A stretch of 64,000 bases of DNA from contig NC_016474.1 in assembly GCF_000226095.1 (NCBI RefSeq), positions 2,852,001 through 2,916,000 of the forward strand. Reading direction: 5' to 3'. How positions within the stretch are numbered: position 1 is the stretch's first letter; every line of letters starts with the position of its first letter. Positions 24,858-36,472 of this stretch are shown piece by piece. This stretch comes from Thermothelomyces thermophilus ATCC 42464 (taxonomy: Eukaryota; Ascomycota; Sordariomycetes; Sordariales; Chaetomiaceae). Below the pieces are notes generated by a model. That model worked only from the letters and a program-made list of their open reading frames with translations, did not search any database and was not told the DNA's origin. Made by a program: the position numbers and the translations under genes.

Positions 24858-27800
24858 CGTTACTATTACTCCCTTTGTTCTATTATAGCTCAGAACGGAG
24901 GTAATTTCGACCTCGATATTAATATAGCTACTAACGTTATAGCTAAATAGCTGCTTACCTAGCTCGGTTAACTCTAGTAGCAGATCTAGGAATTGGACTA
25001 GAGAGATAAGGTTGCTTAAGCTCGGATTAAGGAACTCGAGAACGGCGAAAAGCACTCGTAGAAGCTAGTTAACAAGGCCTATACCAAAATCAAGGTACTT
25101 TAAGGCGCTAAAGCGAGCCGTATCAAGATCAAATTACCTAGCAAATATAGAGGAACCAAGGAAGATCTTGTAGGATTCCTGACGAACCTCTAATCCTACT
25201 TCTGGCTTAATGACGACAAGTTTCTAGACGATAAAGCTAAAGTCCTCTATATAGCTATAAGACTAGAGGGCAAGGTACTTAGATGGTTTAAGCCTATATA
25301 GAACGACTATCTTACTAAGGAAGATAAAGATAACCGAGATATGTTTATATAGGCAGTCTTTCGATCTTATAACTGGTTTGAAGAAGAGCTTCGGAAGGTT
25401 TTTAGTAATAAAGATAAAAAGATTTATATATAAGAAAGACTTACTAATCTCTAATAAACTAAGTTAGTAGCCTCTTATACTATATAGTTTAGATAAGATA
25501 TACTTAAGTCTTAGCTTAACAATAAAGCGTTAATATAACTATTCTATAATAGCTTAAAGGAAAAGGTTAAAGACGAGCTATATAAGTATAACCGGCCTAA
25601 GACCTTGGATAAATATATCATATAGGCTATGAAGATTAATAATTAACTTTATATATAAGAATAGTAGAAACGAGGTTAGATAAACAGAACCGCGGTCAAG
25701 GCTAACGACAAGAAAAAACGAGTATATATTAGTACCTTATATAGAATATACCTTAGAGTTATAGATATAGATATAGCATAGAAGTAAGATAAGAAGAAGA
25801 CGACTAAAGATAAGTCTAACGTTACCTACTATAACTATAGAAAGAAAGGACACTATAAATAAGAATGTCGAAACCTAAAGAAAGACTAGAAACTAGTCCC
25901 TAAAAAGGAAATTATAGCTATTAATAAAACCGCTAAAGATATTATCGAAGTAGTAGCTATAAGCTACGAAAACAAGGATAGTAATATAGACAGTCTCGGA
26001 CACGATAGCGATAGTAAAGATAAATAAGTACTATACTCCGAACTAGTTACTATAGACCTAGAAATAGGTCTTGCCGAATAGGATATAGTAGGAGAATATA
26101 TATTACTAATTTCGATTCTCCTAGCCTTGAGGTAGTAGGGTTTTATAGTTACCTAGAGGTAGGATAGATTATAGACGACCGACACCTAAGGAATCGAAAG
26201 ACCTAGACCTAATGTTCTATTCCTCTAGGAACGAATCGAATGGTACCGTAACGAAGTTTTCCGGCTTAACACGGAACTATACGAACGGGATAGACGCTTA
26301 ATTTGACTTACCTAGTAGAGCGATAAGATGAGGGACGAGATAAGGGAACTCCGACATATCGTAGAAACTATTAAAGGGGAATAGCCTGTAATATATGATA
26401 GGCCTAACAGCTATACCGAGTATTTTGACGATTAGTAACTTAGCTATGACATATAGAACCTAGAGTACTAGTTTATATATATAAACCATAGAAAAAATAA
26501 ATATATATAGGAAAACTACTAGAAGAAATACTCCTACCTTAGCATTAGAGTACCTATAGTCTATATATAGTAGGAAGGATTTAGAAAAGAATTCTAATAC
26601 CTTCTAGGCAATGCTATATAATTATACCTACGATATAAGGTATATATATAAGTGCCCTAGTTCTAGTATATATTATACGAATGCTGATACTACTTTCGCG
26701 ACAAATTCGAAAACAATCACTGGCCGACCTGACAAGGAAATGAGGACGGAAGCCTTTACCCTATAGAATAGGTCTATAATATAGGAAACAGAGCGGCCGA
26801 ATTACTCTAGAAGATCGAAGCCCGCGATCTAGAAGGTATTACGGTAGTACTAAAACGAGCCTAGCCTAGGTACTACGGAATAGAACAAGATATATAGGAC
26901 TTATACTAGAGTAACGATTGCCTCTACTATACGGACGAAAAGAAATCGCGGATCTAGGAGCTTTAGATAAAGCTATAGTACGTACGACTGAAAGCAGAAC
27001 GGACCTAACGATAGGAAGCTATAAGCACTTAATAGCTTATAGAAATGAGCACGATCGACGAAGCTACTATTAGCTAAACAACCAAAGAAGTTAATACTAA
27101 CCTAAAAAATAGGTTAGGGCCCTTCAAAGGGCTCGAAAACTATTAACGCCTATATAGTAGCAAGTAGTAACGTAGTATAGGAGGAACTAGCGTAAGAGAC
27201 TACTATATCGAGACCTCCCGGCAGAAATATAGGAAATTACTATAATCTTTAGACGATAGTAGCAAGACAGGCGATTATGGATAACAACATAATAGAAACA
27301 GTATAAAATGCTTATACTAGTGGATAGTAGAGTAGAGATAAACCTGATTTTGCCGACGCTTGTAAATTAGCTACAGATACCCTAGAGAATGAAATGGAAG
27401 CATAGTATAGTCAAAGGGCTATTTCCAATATAATAGGTATATAGAGAGACTAAACTAATTAATATTACTATAGTAAGGAAGACTATGGTAATTATATTTA
27501 GCATCGTAGATATAGGTAACGATAAAGATATAATATTAGGGTTACTATAGTATAAAGATTATAACCTAGACATTAGCTAGAAGAATAGTAGCTACCTACG
27601 ACCCCGAACGGAGTTATATTTAACTAGTAAGATAGGGAGCGTATAAGGATTACGAGCAGACGATACTTAAGGGAAGGCATATCTTACAGATCTACCATAA
27701 GAGATAAATAATAGTAGGCAGACTACTACAGACTCTAAAAGAAGCGGTATAACGACGCCGACGTTACGATAGGAGGAACGAGCTAAACCGCCAATAGCTA

Positions 27801-28089
27801 TTCTCTCTGTTAACGAATATAAAGCACTATAACTAGAGTAATAGGTTAAGATAGGAGAAATCGCTAGCATCGCTATAGACAGAACTAAGTTCGTATACTA
27901 TTAGAAAGCTAAGAGACAAGACAAGACTAGGGAAGTACCAAAGGAATACAAAGGATACCTAGCATTTAAACCAAAGTATCTAGAGGGATTACTAGAACAC
28001 GGCCTATAGGATTATAAGATTAAGCTTAAGGAAGGAGTACGACTAAAGTTCTTTAAGATCTACTATATAAGCTAGACTTAGAATAAAGA

Positions 28090-28720
28090 ACTTAAGCGAC
28101 ATTTAGAGGAGAACCTTTAAAGAGGATATATCTACCTATTAACATCGCTAGCAGGCTACCTAATCCTATTTATATCTAAGAAAGATAGAAAGCTACGGTT
28201 ATATGTCGACTATCGGCAACTTAACGAACAGACCGTAAAAAACCGATACCTATTACCGCTAATCTTACGGCTCTAAGATTAGTTAGCAGGAGCCTAATAC
28301 TTTATACATCTTGACTTGCCATCGGCCTATAACTATATATAGATCAAAGAAGGCAACGAGTAGAAAATGGCCTTTAGGACACCCTATAGCCATTATAAGT
28401 ACCTCGTTATACCATTTAGACTTATAAACACGCTAGTAACGTTCTAAGCCCTAATTAATCAAGCTATCCGACCCTTTCTCGACAAATTTATAGTATATTA
28501 TCTCGACGATATACTTATCTTCCCTAAAACGATAGACAAACACCAAAAGTATATAAGAGTAGTACTAGACGCGTTATACGTATATAAGCTATTAGTTAAT
28601 AAGGAAAAGAGTAAATTCTACGTTAGGAAGACGGTATTTTTAGGATACGAGATATCCTTAGGACAAATTTAGATAGAACCTTCGAAGGTTGAAGCTATTA
28701 AGAATTAGCTACGACCGATG
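28090..28720 (+). pseudogene. Copy C reverse transcriptase
   Basis: The plus-strand translation shows [31 protein letters not shown], the catalytic box YLDDILIF (about 28495-28520) and FLGYEIS, in the standard Ty3/gypsy order. The catalytic Asp pair survives, but stops occur where Trp and Gln codons stood. Confidence 0.88.
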
Positions 28721-30220
28721 TTAGTTACAGAAGTACGAAGTTTCATCGGGTTTACAAACTTCTACCAGATGTTCATTAGGAACTTTAGAGCAATCGTATA
28801 ACCTTTATATAAACTTACCAAGAAAAATGCTAAATTCTAATGGGAAGAGTAATACGAGTAAGCATTTATACAGATCCGTGACGCCATTACTAAAGATCTA
28901 GTACTAGTATCACTAGACCCTAAGAAGCTATTTAAGGTAGAAACGGACGCTTTAGACTATGCTATTAGAGGATAATTAGGATAACGAGACAAATAAGGGA
29001 AGCTATATCCTATAGCCTTCTTTTCAAAGAAGCTCGATGGACTATATCTTAATTATCTAATCTATAATAAGGAATTACTTATAATTATCGAAGCTTTTAA
29101 GGAATAGCAACTATACCTTAGTAGTACGATTAAACTAGTATAAGTATATATGAATTATAAGAATTTATAATACTTTATAACAACAAAGAAGCTTAATAGA
29201 CGACAAATATAATAGGCAGAATTCCTTATGGAATTTAATTTTAAGATCTACTATAAGAAGGGTAAAGAGAACGTATAAGTAGACGCCTTAAGCCAACGAA
29301 CGGATCATACGGAAGGACAAACAGAAATAATGCCACCGTTATTCAAGGAACGAATAGACGGAACGCTATATCACGAAATATAGACACCTATAGAAGATGA
29401 TCTACTTAACTTGTTCCTAGAATATTACGTAATCTTTCGAGAAGAAAGGATTAACAAGATATAGTATTAAGTAATACCTAGACTAGTAGTACCTAACAGA
29501 GTGGAAGAAAAAGATAGGAAACTCTAGTACTAAGGTAAAGCGTATATCTATAATAAAGATTAACAGCTATAAATGATTTAAGACCTCTACAAGTCGAAAC
29601 TTAGAGGATATAAAGGAGTTACGAAGACTGTCGTACAAGTCAAGAAACACTATGACTTTCTATAGTTAATGGTACAAGTTAAGGAAGCCGTACGGAATTA
29701 CGATATCTGTAATCGAAGCAAAACGACACAATATAAGCTATATAGGTTACTTCAGCCACTGCTAATAGCTAATAAACTATAGAGTTTAGTTATAATAGAC
29801 TTTATTATAAAACTGCTAGAATCTAAGGATATGGCTATAGGGGTAATCTACGATGGTATTCTTACTATAGTAGATTGCCTAACTAAATAGGTATACTTCT
29901 TTTTTTATAAGGAGTCCTAGATAGCAGAATAGTTAGTAGACGTGATCTATCGGCAAGTCGTATTAGTATACGCTTAGCTATAGGAATAGATCACTAATAG
30001 AGATATCAAGTTTATATCGAAGTTTTAATAAGCGTTAATATAACGATTAGGTATTAATAGCAAGCTATTAACGGCATACTACCTACAGACTAATGGACAA
30101 ATAAAGCGACTAAACTAAGTTATCAAGTAATACCTCCGTTCTTACGTCAACTACTAGCAAGACGACTAGGTCATGCTATTGCTAACAGTATAACTCGCTT
30201 ACAATATAACGCTAACAGAA

Positions 30221-30830
30221 ATGACTAAAGTTATACCGTTCTTCGCGAACTATAGATATAAAGCAGACCTTAGGCAAGGACTAGAGGTTATAGTGCTAAG
30301 AGTAGTAGTTAAAGTAAAACAAATATATATACTATATAAGAAGCTTAAAAAAGAACTCAAGTTTATCAGAACTAGAATAAAGAACTACTATAATAAATAT
30401 AGGCTTAAGGGACCTTGCCTAGAGAGGGGAGATAAAGTCTATCTAATTGTATAAAACCTATAAATTAAATGATTAAGCACGAAGCTAAACTTTAAAAAGG
30501 TTAGACCCTTTGTTATTAAAAAACGAATCTCGATATTTAACTACCGACTATCGTTACCGTCATCTATATAACTATAGATAAATATTTTTTATATTTCACT
30601 TCTCGAACTAGCACTAAAGAACGCTAAGGTTACTATATATATCGAAGTAAAAGACAAAGAGAAAGAATAAGACGTTAAAGAAATCCTAGATTTATATATT
30701 ATTAATAGAGAATTATAATACCTAGTTAAATAGCTTGATTTTAGACTAAAAGATAACTTATAGGAACTAATTAAAAACCTAAGTTACCCTAAGAAACTAG
30801 AGTAGTTCTACTAGTAGAATTCTAACTAGC
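30221..30830 (+). pseudogene. Copy C integrase C-terminus and chromodomain
   Basis: The frame 30221-30454 (77 residues) is open and equals the copy A frame at 7853-8107. It is followed at about 30660-30830 by a chromodomain with EILDLY, YLVK and NLSYPKKLE-like motifs and Trp-to-stop changes. This places the family among chromoviruses. Confidence 0.75.
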
Positions 30831-31448
30831 TATAAAAACTAGCTCTAAAGCCTATTCTCTAATAGAGAAAGAGGAGAACCTGCTAGAATTAAGACCGGGA
30901 TCTAACCTAATCAACTCCTAATCAAGCACGTCAAAAGTATCTAATACCTAAGCCTAACCTGCTAGGGTCTACGTCTCCGACATCGGCGGAGGAGCATCTA
31001 GTTCTTCCTCCTCCTTTAAACAAGCTACGCTACGATGAAAAACTTCGGTACCACGATCATATAGGGATTGCTATAAACGATGTAATCGACTTAAGCGGCT
31101 TAGCGTCTAAGCGAGAAGCGCCTTGGTCTTAGCAATCTCTTTCGAAACCTTCTCTTACTCTGACAAATTCGAAAGGACTAATATAGTTAGTAACCTAGGA
31201 CTATGAAGGAAAATAATAAAGAACCTATAGGTATCTATAATGTTCGGGCTACTATACTTCTTACCTATATAAATATAGTTCTAATACTTATTTAAACCTT
31301 CTATTATTATATAATACTTTTATAACTTCGTATTCTAATAACGTTTATAAGGTATAGTAACCTTATAACCCTCTTATTTAATCTTAATTATAATAACGTG
31401 TCATTCGCGCTTAAGATTATAATAGTTCCTAGGAATACGATTAGCTAT
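30741..31448 (-). pseudogene. Antisense reading frame in copy C (dead)
   Basis: The counterpart of 6868-7575 in copy A, at the same place relative to the LTR and chromodomain and on the strand opposite pol. It shares the basic N-terminus, the Leu/Ser/Arg-rich middle, the Glu run followed by LDAPP, and the FDVLD and GLDP motifs. Stops are again mostly of RIP type. Two copies with the same frame make a former gene likely. Function unknown. Confidence 0.6.
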
Positions 31449-31565
31449 AGTAGAAGGAAGCTAGCAGAAGAAAGACATTACCTATAGGGGAAAAAGGGGT
31501 ATTAGTAGTGTTTAAAACAAGTTATAAGAAGCTTTTAGGTCAAAAGCCCTAAAGAGGGGGCATTA

Positions 31566-32017
31566 TATTATGAGCTAACTATATACTACGACCTAGTAGG
31601 GTATAGCAGGCTAAATAAGCTACTAATCAAGAAGAGCACAGAGTAAGGCTAATACGGGATCGCTAAGGAGCGCAGGCTACCACAGGCGAACAATTGCTAA
31701 AAGGGAAAGATAGCAGAGGATAGCTAGCTACTAAAGGCGATCCTAGGACGGGCTAAAAGGGGACTATAAGCGACCGACAGAAGTATATATATATATAAAT
31801 AATCACTCGTTATAGTAGACTCTGGGAGTTTACCAGTAATAGTAACCTACAATTACAGTACTTATACTAAGCATCGCTGACTACTATGAGAGACAACTCT
31901 AGTGTTATTGTAAACCCTTTGGCTTCACCGAATCCCTTAGACGACCTGTACGCTTGTCCCGCTTAATTTACCTCCGTCTAAACCCTTTTAGAAGAAGTCT
32001 AAGTTAGGTTTGTCATA
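31566..32017 (+). repeat. 3' LTR of copy C
   Basis: 452 bp, preceded by the polypurine tract AAAGAGGGGGCAT and followed by the target duplication ACAAG (32018-32022). Confidence 0.93.
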
Positions 32018-32300
32018 ACAAGCCGTATAGCTAGTTCTATAGACCTATGTTCTTAGTTACCTATCTGTTTGGCTAGGAGAAGCCTATAGGCCTCTATAAT
32101 GGCTATTACCTTCTAGGTAACTATAGCCTCTAGTACCTTGCCTACTATTAGTAGGAGTGCTATAGGCCTATAGCTACCTAGGGTAAAGTAGGCCTATAGG
32201 GGTTTACTAGGCTTATAGAGGACTATTGTCTTAGCCCTTTTAAACTAGGCTAGGAAGCAGCCAAGCTATAGGCTCTCTAAGGCTAGTATTAATAATGATA
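32018..32300 (-). mobile_element. Tad-like LINE copy 2, N-terminal RT half
   Basis: The minus-strand translation reads AKTIVLYKP, then SYRPIALLLIVGKVLE, then HRSIELAIRL, the first motifs of a non-LTR RT. Read past copy C, it joins in frame-like fashion to the other half at 24405. This proves that copy C inserted into the LINE. Confidence 0.87.
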
Positions 32301-32314
32301 ATAATAATAATAAT

Positions 32315-33100
32315 AGATATCTTTAGTTTATAGCTTTCATTTAGCTAGATTAAAAGGAGGTATAATTATAGCTTATATTAGTATATTAAAATAAACTATT
32401 AATTATACCATATGAAAAGTTAAATATAACCTTACTAATAAAGCTAATAGGCCATTCTAATTAAAGCTTAGATTTAGAAGACCTTTTAAGTTAGATAACT
32501 AAACTTTCTAGTACCTTTTATATAAGAACTAATTAAATAGATATCTTTAAATTACTTATATTATCTTACCTTAAGATACCTAGTTTAACTAACTTAAATA
32601 TATTAACTAAATCTTTATATTATATTCTTTTTCTTTTTATAATAAGATAAGGTTAATATATAGCTCTAGGGTATAATTTTAAGAGGATAGGGTAATATAT
32701 TACTATTAGAGGTTTACTTAATAGCTAAAGAGAGCTACTAAAGTTTAGCTACTTTAGTAGCTATTATAGAGCCTAGAACTTAATCTAATTAAATATCTAG
32801 TACTAAATAAAGATAAAAATCTCTAATAGGTAATATTAGATTAAGATAATAGCTTAGATAGCTATAATACTATAAGAAGTCTAGAGCTAAATACCTATTA
32901 AATTCCTAGTCAATTTAACTATAGATATAAAGAAAAGAATAAACCTTTTAGCTTAATCAAAGATAGCCTGATTAACTCCCAAAATAGCTATAGTTATAAT
33001 ATCAATTTGGTATAGTTTAGCTCTATTTTATATGTTCTATATGTCTTTAAAGTTAGAAAGTAGAAAAAGTAAGTAGGTAAACACTTTTCTAACCCTACTA
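32315..33100. mobile_element. Truncated TIR DNA transposon E
   Basis: Homologous to element F (33.34-34.45 kb) but lacking about 340 bp internally and truncated on the left near an (AAT)n run at 32290-32315. The right end keeps the terminal inverted repeat (ends CCCTACTA at 33100, followed by TA). Heavily RIP-mutated. Confidence 0.7.
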
Positions 33101-33126
33101 TATAGGTAAGATCTATATATTTTGTA

Positions 33127-34448
33127 TAGTAGGGTTAGAAAAGTGTTTGCCTACTTTAACCCTAGTAAGCGACTTCTAAATCAGGTTAACTAACTACCCT
33201 CTCTTTAACTTTAATAATAGTTATACCGACCTTTCTATCTTTAACCTTTTCTTTAATACTATAAGATAGCTCCTAGATTAAAGACTACTCGTAGGAAACT
33301 TATAGAAGCCTAGAGATCCCTAATTTACAGCCTCCATTTGGCTAGATTAAAAGGAAGTACCATTATAGCCTATACCAGCTTATTAAAACGGACTATTAAC
33401 TATACTATCTCGAAAGTTAAATATAACCTTACTAATAGAGCTAATAAGCTATTCTAATTAAAGCCTAAATCTAGAAGACTATCTAAGTTAGATAATTAAG
33501 CTATCTAGTATCTTCTATAGTATATAATAATCTACTAAATAGATACTCTTAAATCACTTATAACGCCTTCTAAATCCGGCTAGTAGATTAGTAACTTTAC
33601 CATTTAAGCTATCCTTAAGAAGTCTAGAAACGGTCCTTATAAGGTATAGAAAAAGCTATATATTTTAGCTATTAATATAAAAAACGGCTCCTCTTTGCTA
33701 AACAGAATAAATAGACTCCCTAGGCCCTAGTTTACTAGTTAGATAAGGCCTACTTTAAAATTAGCTAAGAGAGCTATATAGTCTATATTATATAAAACCT
33801 ATAAGAGGAATACTATCCTAATTATCTGTTCCCTACCTTTAAGAGTAGCCAAACTAAAGTTAGCGTTTAGGGCTATTTTTATAGGCTATATAAGGGACCT
33901 CTTATTATCCTACCCTAGGGTATCTAGTTAAACCAACTTAAATATACCGACCAGATCTTTATACTATACTTCCTTCCTTTCTATAATAAGATAAGGTTAA
34001 TATATAGCTCTAAAGTATAATTATAAGAGGATAAGGTAATAAATTACTATAGGGGGTTTATTTAACTATTAAAGAGGGCTACTAAGGTTCGGCTACTCTA
34101 GTAGCTACTATAGAACCTAGACCTTAGTCTAATTAAAAATATCTAGCACTAGATGAAGATAAGAATCTCTGAAAGGCGGTATCGGATTAAGACGGTGGCT
34201 TAGATAGCTATAATACTATAGGAAGTCTAGAGCCAAATACCTGTTGAATTCCTAGTCAATTTGACTATAGGTATAGAGAAAAGGATGGATCTTTTGGCTT
34301 AATCATAAGATGGCCCAATCAAGTACTGAAATAGCCGTAGTTATAATATCAATTTGGTGGCAGTTTGGCCCTGTTTTGCGTGTGCTGTATGTCTTTGAAG
34401 TTGGAGGGTGGAAAAAGTAGGTGGGCAAACACTTTTCTGACCCCACTG
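33127..34448. mobile_element. TIR DNA transposon F (TA target, Tc1/mariner-like)
   Basis: The element is 1322 bp, flanked by TA on both sides (33125-33126 and 34449-34450). It has terminal inverted repeats of at least 28 bp. The right repeat, read inward, starts CAGTGGGGTCAGAAAAGTG; the left repeat differs from it only by C-to-T and G-to-A changes. TA duplication and TIRs fit Tc1/mariner; no DDE domain was identified, and the length is short for an autonomous copy. The last 100-250 bp are not RIP-mutated, unlike the rest. Confidence 0.8.
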
Positions 34449-36472
34449 TATCTCTTTCAATCACGGATACCGACGCCTAAACATTCAGCCAACGACAAGC
34501 AGATCTCAACTGGTTTGTGTCACCCCACGTGGCAAGCCAAGAACTTGAGGGTAGCTTTTGAGAGGTCCACACTCCTGTCTTGACGGGACTGGCTTATGCA
34601 GAATTGGAAAGCCAGGGCTCCTGCCTCCGTAGGGGATCTTCTCTGCGCCGAAGATCTGGCCAAAGCAGAAGTTTCAACCCGCAACTGATTGGATCACGCA
34701 TCCCAACATCATGTAGAACTACAGAACTTGCTATTAGTGCAGAATACACGTATCGGCTAGTGTTGGTGAGAGGAGGATTGCCGTTCAGCAATCCAAGCCC
34801 GGTGCCGCAGTATGGTCCGTGCCGATTCTTCCGGGGCGTGGCTGGGTGGCCGGAGGCAGGGATAGCATTGCTGCCTTCGGGGATAGGCTCAACAAGCGAA
34901 CTTCCGTGCGGGTGGCAGCAGCGGGCCCGTTTCCGCCAGGGACCTCAGCCGTCCATACCACGAATCACGCCTCGGGCGGGATAGGCACTTCCAAACCCAG
35001 CCACTTATCGTTTCTCGGGATAGCTTGGCATGGATCAAGGTCTACGCCGATCGAAAGTGGCGAGAAAGTCAAGAAAGTCAAGTTCAGATTGCCTCTGAAG
35101 TCGAGAAAACCAAGCTTCGACTGCTGGCAGGCAATTTGTCGGCCATCGTCGAAGGAGCGCTGGGCAAGTTCTGGGCAAGGCTGGGCACAGCTTGGCAATG
35201 ACGAAGTGAAAAAAAAAAAAAAAGGGTGAAAAAGAGGGCCAACATCCACCCCCAGCTGCCGTCTCACGCCGTTCTCGGGTTTCGTGCCAGGTCGCACTAC
35301 GGTGTGGGAAAGCGGCGTCGAAGTTGCCCGCCGTGAAGTGCGTCTTCCGGAGGTGCTCTAGAGAAAAGGAAGGGAAAGTCAAGCCGGTTATCAAGCCAAT
35401 CGGGTACCTAATGTCGTGTACAGTACAGCAAACTATTGGCAAACCTTGTAAAAGACAACAAATGTTGGGTTATCGGCTCAAGATCGCACGGTTGGTCGAG
35501 TGAGGCGCAGGACCGCCGTCGGCTCTGCAGTTGCCGCCTACCGGGGCTCTGGTCCACTTCGCGTGCCCCGTGATGCCCCACGAGAAAGCCCAGCGCCACC
35601 CCGGTGCAAGGATGTTGAGAGATTCCTGCAAGGTCAGCATGTTCTGCGCGGCCGGGGCAAGAGCCGAACATCGTAGCTTCCGATAGGAGAATTTCCATAT
35701 AAACTGCGACGGGCGCGCTTCCTCCCCCAATGATGGCCTAATCTAGATGCTTGTTCCCACAACGTCGGGCGCCGCTAGGGGTGCAAGCTCTCTTCCTCCT
35801 CCGTTGCTCTGTCGCCGGGTGAGGCATCCTCAATCACTGCACAACCTATCGATACACCTCGTATATACGCGCGGTTCTTGTTTGTCATTTTGAACAGAAA
35901 ACAATATTTCTAATTCCGGGCCCTTCCGTTGGGGGAACTGGCCTTTCGATCGCGCCTGAAAAAAAAAAAACGAGGAGACCTAATCCTGCCCTTTCCGCTT
36001 GCAGGAAGGACCAGGCCGGGCCTGAGTCAGATCGTCTTGCGAGGGAACGCTTGCAAGTGCCAGTTTCTTGCTCGGTGATCCCTCCTAAACGTGTCAATCA
36101 CAGTCCATCCCTTAGCCGAATATTTGGTCCTAGAGCGGACACGGCGGCAGGCACACCTGGATTACCTACCCAACCCAGGTGCGGTGACGTCTTGTTCTGG
36201 GCCCTGTTCCTGAGCTCTCCGGGCCCAGATTGGACCGCCAATCAAACCCCCGAGAGCGCGAGACCCGTTTCCAGGTTCTTCTTACCCACACCGCGCGTTT
36301 GTTCTCGGACAAGACGCCGAAGTCACCTACCTATCTGCCTACCTAGGTAGCTAGCTCCGTTACCAACCTTTATTCCAATACACACCAGCAGAGTATCTGG
36401 CCCTTACACAGGCCTTAGCTACACATCCAACTGGCTGGCCCTCCCGGCGGCCGGGGCCCCGCGTGCTAGACC
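34449..36472. other. Intergenic region: island edge to NHA1 promoter
   Basis: GC-rich DNA without a recognisable protein. Overlapping short frames (such as 34580-34984 and 34819-35229) show no family motifs. Contents seen: a 15-A run at 35209-35223, a second A run at about 35959, a CRE-like TGACGTC near 36186, and pyrimidine-rich sequence with CCTACCTA motifs at 36328-36350 just before the NHA1 start. The 5' UTR of NHA1 probably lies here. Confidence 0.5.

Larger units (their letters stand above)
24406..32017 (+). mobile_element. Complete Ty3/gypsy chromovirus copy C (RIP-dead)
   Basis: The element is 7612 bp with 452-bp LTRs (24406-24857 and 31566-32017) and a perfect target duplication, ACAAG, at 24401-24405 and 32018-32022. 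Plus-strand order: gag (about 24.88-26.2 kb) with a ruined CCHC knuckle at 25827-25869 where Cys codons read Tyr; RT (about 28.1-28.7 kb) with VDYRQLNE and YLDDILIF intact; RNase H (about 28.9-29.3 kb); integrase (about 29.55-30.45 kb); chromodomain (about 30.66-30.83 kb); antisense frame; polypurine tract; LTR. Many stops rule out function. Confidence 0.95.
1..34350. other. RIP-degraded, AT-rich transposon island
   Basis: The whole stretch is rich in TA and stop codons in all frames, and homologous copies differ almost only by C/T and G/A transitions. This is the known mark of repeat-induced point mutation in filamentous ascomycetes. Recognisable domains are all from transposons: two Ty3/gypsy families, a Tad-like LINE and TIR elements. 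I found no intact host gene. The composition changes sharply at about 34.3 kb, inside the last transposon, to GC-rich DNA. Short open frames in the island (60-96 residues) are chance survivors or fragments of transposon proteins. A composite RIP index was not computed. Confidence 0.93.

Noticed and set aside
34580-35229. Overlapping open frames of about 130 residues just right of the transposon island
   Set aside because: No family motif, no codon bias distinct from the other frames, low-complexity composition; all six frames are equally open in this GC-rich DNA.
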